Below are positions 1 through 7,589 of a DNA stretch of 60,057 nt, piece by piece (position 1 is the first letter of the stretch; each line of letters begins with the position of its first letter). The position numbers and the translations under genes were made by a program. The DNA lies in contig NTJQ01000009.1 in the NCBI GenBank assembly GCA_002457555.1, positions 1-60,057 on the forward strand, read 5' to 3'. The stretch comes from Marine Group II euryarchaeote MED-G37 (GTDB lineage: Archaea; Thermoplasmatota; Poseidoniia; Poseidoniales; Thalassarchaeaceae). The notes beneath the pieces are model-generated. The model was not told the DNA's origin. It did not search any database and saw nothing but the letters and a program-made list of their open reading frames with translations.

Positions 1-573
1 TTGTTGTTTGGCAGGTAGTTCGGCCGATTCACCGCCACCAGCCGCAGCATCGAGGTCGATTGCAAGGTCTGCCTCACCCTCTGAAATGATTGCAGAATCC
101 CAAGGACCGCCGACCAATGGTCTTCGGCCTTCAACGGAAATAATCGATCCACCCTCTGCAGCCCAAGCGGCGGCGATTGCACGAGCTGCAGAACCACCGC
201 CACGCATTCGTAAGATGCTTTCATTCGGTTCAACACCGATGTATCGGCAAGCAGCGACAAATCCAACACCATCGGTGCTGGTTCCAGTCCATTTTCCATT
301 TTGCAATTTTAATTGATTGATCGCATCAACCCCTTCCGGCCCAGACACAGCAAGTCTTGCCTGAGGTGAATGTTTCAATGGTGCCGTGCAACTCAACCAA
401 ATATCTCCTTGTAGATTATTCAAATTCGTTACAAAATCATCCATAGAATCTGCTTCGAGATAGACAGATTCGGCATTAAGACCAAGTTCGGCCCCTACTA
501 ATTCGAACAATCGTGGGGTCAATGAGTGGGATATTGGATATCCCGCGATGCCCCAGTATGCTGGTCCGTTCAC
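1..573 (-). CDS. aroE: Shikimate dehydrogenase, C-terminal part beyond window
   Basis: Reduces 3-dehydroshikimate to shikimate with NADPH in the cytoplasmic shikimate pathway. Only the first 191 codons are inside the window; the reading frame runs off at base 1. Visible family motifs are the substrate-binding GxPxxHSxxP pattern (residues 11-20), a PLK segment whose Lys67 matches the catalytic lysine, STDG at 99-102 and a glycine-rich GGGSAARA nucleotide-binding loop at 125-132. The start must be GTG at 573: a stop codon lies four codons upstream and no ATG lies between. It is divergent from fhs across a 57-60 bp gap. The later shikimate-pathway gene aroA is also in this window, at 53.9-55.1 kb, but not in an operon with it. 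Confidence 0.9.
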   Translation of the reverse strand, partial: MNGPAYWGIAGYPISHSLTPRLFELVGAELGLNAESVYLEADSMDDFVTNLNNLQGDIWLSCTAPLKHSPQARLAVSGPEGVDAINQLKLQNGKWTGTSTDGVGFVAACRYIGVEPNESILRMRGGGSAARAIAAAWAAEGGSIISVEGRRPLVGGPWDSAIISEGEADLAIDLDAAAGGGESAELPAKQQ

Positions 574-633
574 TATTGAGGCCTATGAATTCTCCAAGAT
601 GAAGGTTTCAAGACGGGCAGGTCGGACCGATTG

Positions 634-2352
634 ATGATGGACAGCGACCTTGACATCGCCCGAAAGGCTACAACTCGCCCTGTTGAAGAGGTGGCCGAGA
701 GGCTGGGATTAGAGCGCAATGACTTGATTTTACAAGGTTCTTCGATGGCAAAGGTATCTTGGGACAGACTCAAACAGGCTGGAGATGGAAAGCAAGGCTT
801 CCTAATTTTGGTAACCAGTGTCAATCCGACTCCATTCGGTGAGGGTAAGACCGTAACCACGATTGGACTGAATCAAGGGCTCAATCGACGCGGCCATAAT
901 GCAACCTGTGTAATCCGTGAACCTTCGATGGGGCCAGTCTTTGGAATCAAGGGTGGAGCTGCTGGTGGTGGCTTCTCTCAGGTATTACCGATGGAGGAAA
1001 TCAACCTACACTTCACCGGAGACCTACATGCTGTAACAATGGCTCACAACTTATGTTCTGCTATGCTCGACAACCACCTTCACCGCGGAAATAATTTGAA
1101 TTTGGACCTAAATCGAATCCTTTGGCCTCGTGTCATCGATATGAATGACCGAAGTCTACGAGAGGTCACTATTGGACTCGGAGGCAAGGCCAATGGAATC
1201 GTCCGAACCGAGAGGTTCGATATTACCGCAGCAAGCGAAGTCATGGCGATTCTAGTACTTTCAAAGGACTACGCCGATCTTCGCGCAAGGCTTGGCAGAA
1301 TAGCTCTCGGAGTATCAACAGATGGGAGTCTAGTGACTGCTGAAGATTTGGGTTGTGCGGGTGCAATGGCCCTGCTTTTGCGGAATGCCTTATTGCCTAA
1401 TCTTGTACAAACTCTTGAGGGAGACCCAGCCTTCATTCACGGAGGCCCATTCGCGAATATCGCCCATGGTAATTCATCGATTATTGGCGACTCACTCGCA
1501 CTTTCATGCGCTGATTACGTCGTCACGGAAGCCGGCTTCGGAGCAGATATGGGGGCTGAGAAGGCTTTGCAAATTAAGGCACAAGCCGCTGGAAAGGTGC
1601 CAGATTGTCTAGTACTCAATGTAACCGTGCGTTCGATGAAATTGCATGGAGATGGATTCTCCACCGGCGGAGGAAAGAGACCTCCGAAGGAGGAGTTAGA
1701 GGCTGAAAACGTCGAAGCGACTCGAGCCGGTGCTGCAACAAACCTACGAAGACACGTGCGAAACCTATCCTCGACGAATGTTCCCGTGGTTGTCTCAATC
1801 AATCGATTTGCCAGCGATACAGACGCCGAAATCGAAGCTATCCGCGAGGAAGCCGTAGCCGCTGGTGCTAGAGAAGTCGTGGTTTTCGAGGGACATGCAA
1901 AGGGCGGAGAGGGCGCAGGCGCTCTTGCTGATGCTGTTGTAGAAGCCTGCGCTGCTCATGATGCAGCAGGCCGACCATACGAGCCAATCGTTGAGCCTGG
2001 GATTCCGGCAGACCAAACTATACTTCGAGTCGCAACTAATGTCTATGGGGCGCACACAGTTGACTTTTCCCCAGAGGCTCACAAAACCCTCGAGTTATTG
2101 CGAGCGTGGGGTCTTGATAATCTGCCAGTCTGTATGGCAAAAACTCAGTATTCATTTAGTCACGAAGCAACCGAATTAGGTGCGCCTACTGGATTTACTC
2201 TACCAATTCGTGAATTGAGACTTAATTCTGGCGCGGGATTCATCGTTGCCATCTGCGGCTCGATGATGACGATGCCCGGACTTCCCATACGCCCAGCCGC
2301 TATGGACATGGACATGGATGAAGATGGAAGGCTGACGGGCGTATTCAGCTGA
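634..2352 (+). CDS. fhs: Formate-tetrahydrofolate ligase
   Basis: Joins formate to tetrahydrofolate with ATP, giving 10-formyl-THF for one-carbon metabolism. At about 572 residues it has the usual family length. The N-terminal region has the family P-loop TPFGEGKT near residues 67-74, followed by the long conserved block EPSMGPVFGIKGGAAGGG near 100-118, and the protein looks intact to its end. Start choice is between ATG 634 and ATG 637 (TTG 631 is also in frame). Pelota follows after 13 bp, so the two are probably cotranscribed. The enzyme is mainly bacterial and present in only some archaea, so ancient transfer is likely; base composition is not visibly different from the neighbours. Confidence 0.95.
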   Translation: MMDSDLDIARKATTRPVEEVAERLGLERNDLILQGSSMAKVSWDRLKQAGDGKQGFLILVTSVNPTPFGEGKTVTTIGLNQGLNRRGHNATCVIREPSMGPVFGIKGGAAGGGFSQVLPMEEINLHFTGDLHAVTMAHNLCSAMLDNHLHRGNNLNLDLNRILWPRVIDMNDRSLREVTIGLGGKANGIVRTERFDITAASEVMAILVLSKDYADLRARLGRIALGVSTDGSLVTAEDLGCAGAMALLLRNALLPNLVQTLEGDPAFIHGGPFANIAHGNSSIIGDSLALSCADYVVTEAGFGADMGAEKALQIKAQAAGKVPDCLVLNVTVRSMKLHGDGFSTGGGKRPPKEELEAENVEATRAGAATNLRRHVRNLSSTNVPVVVSINRFASDTDAEIEAIREEAVAAGAREVVVFEGHAKGGEGAGALADAVVEACAAHDAAGRPYEPIVEPGIPADQTILRVATNVYGAHTVDFSPEAHKTLELLRAWGLDNLPVCMAKTQYSFSHEATELGAPTGFTLPIRELRLNSGAGFIVAICGSMMTMPGLPIRPAAMDMDMDEDGRLTGVFS

Positions 2353-2365
2353 TGGAAGTGAGGAT

Positions 2366-3424
2366 TTGCGACAACTGAAGGCCTCGGACGAGGGTGTCAG
2401 ACTTCGTATTGATCACGCCGATGATCTCTGGACCCTGGCTCAGATTTGTCGAGTTGGTTCCAATCTGGGAATGTTGTCCCACCGGCGTGATTCGACAACT
2501 GGAACTCAAGAAGGTGGACGAGCCAAATCAGCTGAAAGAAAGCCGATGTGGATCGAGATTCAGGTTTCAGAATGTTCCTTCCAAGCATTCACTGACAACT
2601 TAAGAGTTCACGGAGTTATTTCAGAGGCAAAGATCGATATTGGCTCTCATCACACACATATCGTCGCATCAGGAGATGAGGTTGAGATATCATTCGAAGG
2701 AGGACTCCCAGAGGTTGATCGAGAGTTGGTCAAGTCTGCTTTAGCCGCAGGGACTCAACCAAAGGCAGGACTGGTAGTGGTGGAGAGTGATGAAGTATTG
2801 ATTTTCGAAGTCTCAGGACATGGGATTAGAGACCTTTCTTCGTTTTCAATGAGGGGTGGAGGTAAGCGCGCAGACGATTCTACCGGAGTCCGTCGAAGCT
2901 TCTTCGAAAGAGTATCTCGAGAGACAAAGATGGTTTTTCCAGATCAAATGCCCCTAGTGATTTGTGGTCCCGGAATGGCTCGTGAACAATTCGAAGGAAT
3001 GCTTCGAGCGATTGGAGCAGAGAATCAGATTCTCAATGCTGCTACTTCGATTGGTGGTCGCGCCGCCGCTAATGAGGTGTTGGCAGGCGGCGCTGCAGAC
3101 GCAGTTTTGGGTGAACACGAATTGGTCCGTCAGGTTCGGGCAATCGAAGATGGCCTGACTCGAATTTCGACCAATGGAGCAGTTTCCTATGGATTGAATG
3201 CGATCGAGGAAGCCTCCGAACAGGGTGCTGTTGAGGTTCTTATCGTAGAGGCATCTTTGCTTCGCTCCGATGATAGATCAATTAGATCTAGATGGGATGG
3301 AATAACTTCTGCTGTCGCAACAAATCGAGGTGAGGTTATACAAGCCTCGGTTGATCACGATGCAGGTCAGCAACTTCTCGGCATGGGTGGAGCCATCGCT
3401 TTGTTGCGCTGGAAGGTCGATTGA
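2366..3424 (+). CDS. pelA: Pelota (Dom34/aRF1 paralogue), mRNA surveillance
   Basis: Archaeal Pelota rescues stalled ribosomes together with ABCE1 by entering the A site. The 352-residue protein has the expected three parts: an N-terminal Sm-like domain (about 1-130, opening with a typical DEGVRLR / DDLWTL pattern), a central domain (about 195-265, beginning PLVICGPGM) and a C-terminal domain ending in a conserved LLGMGGAIALLRW stretch. The start is TTG at 2366; no in-frame ATG gives the conserved N-terminus, and GAGG lies just upstream. It sits between fhs and an unknown gene whose ATG touches its stop codon. Divergent Pelota proteins can resemble aRF1, but the release-factor GGQ and NIKS motifs are absent. 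Confidence 0.93.
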   Translation: MRQLKASDEGVRLRIDHADDLWTLAQICRVGSNLGMLSHRRDSTTGTQEGGRAKSAERKPMWIEIQVSECSFQAFTDNLRVHGVISEAKIDIGSHHTHIVASGDEVEISFEGGLPEVDRELVKSALAAGTQPKAGLVVVESDEVLIFEVSGHGIRDLSSFSMRGGGKRADDSTGVRRSFFERVSRETKMVFPDQMPLVICGPGMAREQFEGMLRAIGAENQILNAATSIGGRAAANEVLAGGAADAVLGEHELVRQVRAIEDGLTRISTNGAVSYGLNAIEEASEQGAVEVLIVEASLLRSDDRSIRSRWDGITSAVATNRGEVIQASVDHDAGQQLLGMGGAIALLRWKVD

Positions 3425-4045
3425 ATGGAAACCGTAGTTAGAATAGTTGGCTTTGGCGACTCGGTAGTTTCAGAAGTCTTGGATTCAGCAAATAATGGAT
3501 TTATCGATCGTATTGAAATTCCAAACCTATCGGATTTCAGTCATGGTGAAATCGATTGGCGAGGGCGACTAGAAGGTGCTCATTGGCTTGTGCTATCAAC
3601 CTCTACAGTACTTGCCGGAGATAGTGCGAGGAGTGCTCAAGGGGCAAGTATGACCTTTGCTGAATTCGAAGGTCCTCGGACAGTTATGGTGACGGATATC
3701 CCATCCGATCCAAGCCGACTTGCCGAAGCTTGGGGTTTTGTTATTGAGAGAATTCGGCAAATCCACATGCTGTTTTTCACCAAGAAAGCCTTGTCGGCAA
3801 TAGCTAAAATTGAAGAGATGGAAGAATCAGAATTACTGCGTGAAATCCGATTGCGTGGGATGACTCCGCAAGTAATCGCTTTCGAATCTCCCGGAAATGC
3901 TGTTACAATCGAACATTCTTTGGGCAATTATGTAGGCACTTCGAAGGCTGAGAACGCCGCGGAGTGGCTCGGTCGATACCTCTGCGAACTACCCTCTCAA
4001 GGCCCGGGTACTGAGGGTATCAAAAACGCAGCAAATCGTTGTTAA
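3425..4045 (+). CDS. Unrecognised protein; faint PfkB-kinase-like pattern
   Basis: I do not recognise this 206-residue protein with confidence. Its ATG directly abuts the pelota stop codon, so it is almost certainly translated with pelota. The order of features (a stretch reading as a beta-strand WLVLSTSTV, then MVTDIPSDP, a helix ending HMLFFTKKAL, then VIAFESPGNAVTIEH) recalls the C-terminal half of PfkB-type sugar kinases. However, the PfkB signature GxGD is not present, so a kinase activity cannot be claimed. There is no signal peptide and no membrane segment. A degenerate sugar-kinase fold or a lineage-specific family are both possible. Confidence 0.5.
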   Translation: METVVRIVGFGDSVVSEVLDSANNGFIDRIEIPNLSDFSHGEIDWRGRLEGAHWLVLSTSTVLAGDSARSAQGASMTFAEFEGPRTVMVTDIPSDPSRLAEAWGFVIERIRQIHMLFFTKKALSAIAKIEEMEESELLREIRLRGMTPQVIAFESPGNAVTIEHSLGNYVGTSKAENAAEWLGRYLCELPSQGPGTEGIKNAANRC

Positions 4046-4158
4046 GTAGGGCATAATCAAAGGTATTCTGAACTCAATTTGATGTTCCAAGTCAAACCAT
4101 CAGCGAATATGCCTTTAGTAGGGTCACTCCTTCGGCCCACCCTGCGGGAGCGGAGCAT

Positions 4159-5382
4159 ATGCCACTTAAACTCGGACCAGCCGGTGTACCATTGTCCTGT
4201 AAGGGACGAACAATTGTAGAGGGAATGGACGATATCACAGTTCTAGGTTTGGAGACAATGGAGATTCAAACAGTCCGACAAGTTCAGCCACATCACTTCG
4301 ACCAATATTGGCAGGCTGGTATTCTAAGTCACAAGACCGACTTCGAGATGAACGTACATGGCCCATACTACGGTGAACTATTGGGTAGCCGCCGGGAGCG
4401 TAATCGAACCCTGTCAAAGATGGAGTCGAGCATGCAGGTCGGAAAGATAGTCAACGCCCGACACATGGTTTGTCATGTTGGCCCCTATGGTGAATACGAT
4501 CCGGGGACCAAGGCAAATGAAGAGGTTGCCAACATACTTACTGGAGTCGTAGATAGAGTCAAATCAATTTGGGGTCAAGAAGGCGAAGAGGTAGATTACG
4601 CAGCCTTCCCTTGGGTGCATGAAGCAGAACCAACATTGGTTGCTGTAGAAACTTCAGGTCAGCAGGAACTTTGGGGGACTGTAGAGGAAGTTCTAGAGGT
4701 CTGCAATCACGTTCCAGGGACTGTTCCTGTTCTAAATATGGCTCATATTCACGCCCGCGGTCACGGTCGTCTAAAGACTTCAGAAGATTATGCAGAATTG
4801 TTTGACCAAGCCCGAGAAACCTATGGAGGTAAGACATTCTACACTCACTTTGCAGGAGTCGAACACAGAATGGGTAATGCTCAACATTACACTCAGATAA
4901 AGAAGTCAGATCTCAAGTTTGAGCCATTCGCAGAATACCTCGCTGAGGAAGGCGATTGGATGGATATCACAATCATCTCAGATTCACCTCTGTTAGAACA
5001 CGATGCAATGTACATGGTACAGCATTACGACAAGGCTCGACAGAGGTTGCTCGAGATTAGGGCGCGTGACGAGCGCAGAATGAAACTCGCCGCCGAATCT
5101 GGTATCGATGTCGAAGAATTGGCACGTCGCGAAAAGGAACAAGCAGAAGCACGCAAGCAATCACTAGAATCCGATAAGGAGAAGATTGTCGCCGAGATGT
5201 CAAAGACACCCGCTCAAAAGAAAATCGAAGCTAAGAAGGCCAAGGAAGCAAAGAAGGCCGAGGAAGCAAAGAAGGCCGAGGAAGCAAAGAAGGCAAAGAA
5301 AAAGCCAACCAAGAAGAAGGACGATGGAAAGATGATGTCCTTCGATGATGATGGTGGCGAAGAGTTCGATGATTTGTTCTAA
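4159..5382 (+). CDS. Endonuclease-IV-like TIM-barrel protein with Lys/Ala-rich tail
   Basis: Residues about 1-295 match the endonuclease IV / xylose-isomerase-like barrel, whose members cut DNA at abasic sites using a trinuclear zinc centre. Candidate ligands in order are H68 (VHGPY), H106 (CHVGPYG), E164 (VETSGQ), H196 (AHIHARG) and H230 (YTHFAG). The position matching E. coli Nfo Asp179 appears to be Asn193, and the final Glu seems replaced by Asp (SDSP near 275), so the metal site may differ. Residues about 300-407 form a charged coiled coil, then Lys/Ala/Glu repeats and an acidic end. ATG 4159 is the natural start after a 113 bp gap. A role in base-excision repair is inferred from the family. 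Confidence 0.72.
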   Translation: MPLKLGPAGVPLSCKGRTIVEGMDDITVLGLETMEIQTVRQVQPHHFDQYWQAGILSHKTDFEMNVHGPYYGELLGSRRERNRTLSKMESSMQVGKIVNARHMVCHVGPYGEYDPGTKANEEVANILTGVVDRVKSIWGQEGEEVDYAAFPWVHEAEPTLVAVETSGQQELWGTVEEVLEVCNHVPGTVPVLNMAHIHARGHGRLKTSEDYAELFDQARETYGGKTFYTHFAGVEHRMGNAQHYTQIKKSDLKFEPFAEYLAEEGDWMDITIISDSPLLEHDAMYMVQHYDKARQRLLEIRARDERRMKLAAESGIDVEELARREKEQAEARKQSLESDKEKIVAEMSKTPAQKKIEAKKAKEAKKAEEAKKAEEAKKAKKKPTKKKDDGKMMSFDDDGGEEFDDLF

Positions 5383-5432
5383 GTCGCAATTCCGACAATC
5401 AACTTAAGTGAAGTCCATGGCCAAAGTGTGTT

Positions 5433-5771
5433 ATGGCCCGAGGGAAATGGTGGGAACCTGAACTCCCTCAAGATCATCGGGATATAGAGGAAATCAAGGC
5501 CGAATTTGAAGAAAATGGATTTACAAATCTCACTCCAAAAGAGATCAAACGATTTCATAGATACAATAGAAAGGAGCAAAAAAGACTTATTTCAATGCCA
5601 ATGAAGGAAGTCAGTCAAAACGCCATAGCAGAACAGAAGGCAGGTATGTTCATTGTTTCCGGTATGTTTTTTCTTTTGGGATTCAACACACTATGGGGCT
5701 ATGATAAGAACGCAGGAGTTGCTATGATATCTTTCGCTGTATTACTTTCATTAGGCGCTTATGCAAGATAA
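5433..5771 (+). CDS. Small two-helix membrane protein
   Basis: This 112-residue protein has a charged, soluble N-terminal half (about 1-68, rich in Glu, Lys and Arg) followed by two hydrophobic stretches (about 70-87 and 93-110) that would form a membrane hairpin, with only a couple of residues after the second. No family is recognised. It starts with ATG 50 bp after the endonuclease-like gene and could be cotranscribed with it. The next feature is tRNA-Phe on the opposite strand, so this is the last gene of its run. Confidence 0.6.
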   Translation: MARGKWWEPELPQDHRDIEEIKAEFEENGFTNLTPKEIKRFHRYNRKEQKRLISMPMKEVSQNAIAEQKAGMFIVSGMFFLLGFNTLWGYDKNAGVAMISFAVLLSLGAYAR

Positions 5772-5795
5772 ATCTAGTCACGTAAAGCGATAATT

Positions 5796-5871
5796 TGGTG
5801 GGACTGGCCGGACTTGAACCAGCGGCCTCCGCATCTTCAGTGCGGCGCTCTCCCAGCTGAGCTACAGTCCC
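5796..5871 (-). tRNA. tRNA-Phe (GAA)
   Basis: The minus strand folds into a complete cloverleaf: acceptor GGGACTG/CAGTCCC (7 perfect pairs), D arm GCTC/GAGC, anticodon stem CCGCA/TGCGG around loop CTGAAGA (anticodon GAA, Phe), 5-nt variable loop, T arm GCTGG/CCGGC with loop TTCAAGT, discriminator A and an encoded CCA. There is no intron. It lies between the small membrane protein and the RNase PH gene. Confidence 0.97.
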
Positions 5872-5926
5872 CGTAGCACCTTTGCGATTCCACCTTCACC
5901 TTCAATACTTCTGAGGTGGTATAGTC

Positions 5927-6754
5927 TCATTCGATACTGTCGAGTACACGAATTTGCATCTCATTGAGGGAAGCCACACCAGCGGTTGCAGCTTCCAGTA
6001 AGGCATCGAGTTCTTCTCTAGTATAGGTGAATTCTTCACCAGTTCCTTGAACCTCAACGAACTTGCCATCAGCGGTCATTACCACATTCATGTCTACATC
6101 TGCATTGCTATCCAAAATGTAATCCAAATCAGTGTAAACATCACCATCAATTAGTCCAACGCTTATTGCAGCAAGATCGTGAGGAATAACTGCATTCTCG
6201 TGCGCCACGGCTTCCTCTGCACTTAGAGTAGGTGCTTTCATTCCTGACTTGATTTGGTCGTGGGTTAGCCTCTTGTTAGCCGGTAAACAACGTCCCGATG
6301 CAATTAGTCTTCTAACACACAAACGCATTGCGATACCCGCGGCTGTAATCGAAGCGCAGCGAGTTCCTCCATCGGCGTTCAGTACATCACAATCAACTGT
6401 AATTGCAATGGGGCCAAGGGCCTCTAGGTCGATAGAACCTCGAAGGCTTCTTGCCACCAATCTCTCAATTTCTTGAGTTCGGCCCTTTGCGCCGCGCCTC
6501 TCTCGTTGAAACCGTGAATCCGTAGAGCCGGGTAGCAAGGAATACTCCGCATGCACCCATCCTCTGTTAGCATCGCGAGGAAACCATCGAGGAAGGGAAG
6601 GAGCAACGGTTGCACAGGCGAGAACCATAGTCTCTCCTTGACGATACAAAACCGAGGCATCTGCATTCGGTGTGAAGTCTAGAGTGACCTCAATCTCTCT
6701 AAGTTTGTCCGCCGCTCTATCTGAACCAATGTCCCCCGACTTCATCTTCGCCAT
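5927..6754 (-). CDS. rph: RNase PH (bacterial-type exoribonuclease)
   Basis: A phosphate-dependent 3'-to-5' exoribonuclease of the RNase PH family, which trims RNA 3' ends. The 275-residue sequence carries family signatures: AEYSLLPGST (69-78), GRTQEIERL (91-99) at the phosphate-binding site, and DCDVLNADGGTR (121-132) with the acidic active-site residues. These phrases fit bacterial RNase PH better than archaeal exosome Rrp41, which normally sits in an operon with Rrp42 and Rrp4; neither is next to this gene. Start is ATG 6754 (or ATG 6745), with a TATA-like element about 26 bp upstream. An Rrp41 role remains possible but is less likely. Confidence 0.85.
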   Translation of the reverse strand: MAKMKSGDIGSDRAADKLREIEVTLDFTPNADASVLYRQGETMVLACATVAPSLPRWFPRDANRGWVHAEYSLLPGSTDSRFQRERRGAKGRTQEIERLVARSLRGSIDLEALGPIAITVDCDVLNADGGTRCASITAAGIAMRLCVRRLIASGRCLPANKRLTHDQIKSGMKAPTLSAEEAVAHENAVIPHDLAAISVGLIDGDVYTDLDYILDSNADVDMNVVMTADGKFVEVQGTGEEFTYTREELDALLEAATAGVASLNEMQIRVLDSIE

Positions 6755-6775
6755 AAGTCGGCGGCCATCATGCTC

Positions 6776-6790
6776 CGTTAATATGTAACG
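6776..6790 (-). promoter_or_regulatory. TATA-like element upstream of rph
   Basis: On the minus strand the sequence CGTTACATATTAACG contains TATTAA centred about 26 bp before ATG 6754, a spacing expected for a leaderless or nearly leaderless archaeal transcript. The ends CGTTA/TAACG also form an inverted repeat. Confidence 0.4.
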
Positions 6791-6805
6791 CAGAATTATT
6801 CCAAG

Positions 6806-7351
6806 TCATCTCCGCGCATGTGGCGGTCGAAATGAGTCGACAACTGATGTATCTGTTGTAATGTAAGGCCCCCCAATCAAGTCGACACAATATGGCACAG
6901 CAGCAAATATTTCATCCAAAATTTCTCTAATCGAACGAGGAGAACCTGGTAAGTTGAGAATCAGGGTCGAATCACGGATCCCAGCAGTTTGTCTGGAAAG
7001 CACAGCCGTAGGAACGTGCTTTAGTGAAATTGCCCGCATTTGTTCACCGAAGCCTGGAAGCATTCTCTCACACACTACTTCTGTAGCCTCAGGTGTCACA
7101 TCCCTCGGGGCAGGTCCAGTCCCTCCGGTGGTGATAATGACCGAACATCCCTCATCACACAAATCGATTAGAGCCTGTTCGATAACATCCTGTTCATCTT
7201 CGACAAGTCTTCTAGATACCTCCCAAGGCGAGGTTAGCACCTCTTCTAGGAATTGCTTGATTGCAGGGCCACTTCGGTCTTCGTATTCTCCGGAAGTAGC
7301 CCTGTCAGAGGCTGTTAGAATACCGAATCGGCAGGTCTCACCAGCGCTCAT
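6806..7351 (-). CDS. mogA: Molybdopterin adenylyltransferase-like (MogA/MoaB)
   Basis: Members bind molybdopterin and adenylate it before molybdenum or tungsten insertion. The protein has the MoCF_biosynth fold: an N-terminal FGILTASDRA strand, a TTGGTGPAPRDVTPEA block (the pterin-binding GGTG motif), and a late NLPGSP motif. About 181 residues is normal for single-domain MogA/MoaB. The start is placed at ATG 7351; an in-frame ATG at 7384 would add 11 residues of unlikely sequence. It follows rph in orientation with a gap of about 50 bp. No other molybdopterin gene is in the window, so its partners are elsewhere. Confidence 0.87.
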   Translation of the reverse strand: MSAGETCRFGILTASDRATSGEYEDRSGPAIKQFLEEVLTSPWEVSRRLVEDEQDVIEQALIDLCDEGCSVIITTGGTGPAPRDVTPEATEVVCERMLPGFGEQMRAISLKHVPTAVLSRQTAGIRDSTLILNLPGSPRSIREILDEIFAAVPYCVDLIGGPYITTDTSVVDSFRPPHARR

Positions 7352-7589
7352 CAGAGTTTGACAACAGCGCTGAGATGAAAACACAGTCGGTCATTGATCC
7401 TCATTTTCCGATGGCTATCTTCAAAGACCGTCAAGGCTCGAGCACTTATCCCGGAGATGATGTGGTGTCGAGCCTACCCCAACACACACTGAGTAACATC
7501 GCTCTAAAGGATGATTCAGAATGCGCAGCATTCAATCGTTCCCGTGTTCATATAGGCTCGATATTTTGCCTCTGAACGTAGGTGAACAG

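Noticed and set aside
8-316. Plus-strand open frame of 102 codons
   Set aside because: Opposite strand encodes aroE with clear shikimate-dehydrogenase motifs.
5202-5343. Lys/Ala/Glu tandem repeats as a DNA repeat element
   Set aside because: They are the coding repeat of the endonuclease-like protein's tail, not a mobile or CRISPR repeat.
6776-6790. CGTTAATATGTAACG as another member of the CGTTAA array
   Set aside because: It shares 12 bases with 37086-37097, but 12-base matches are expected by chance in 60 kb and its position fits a simple rph TATA element.
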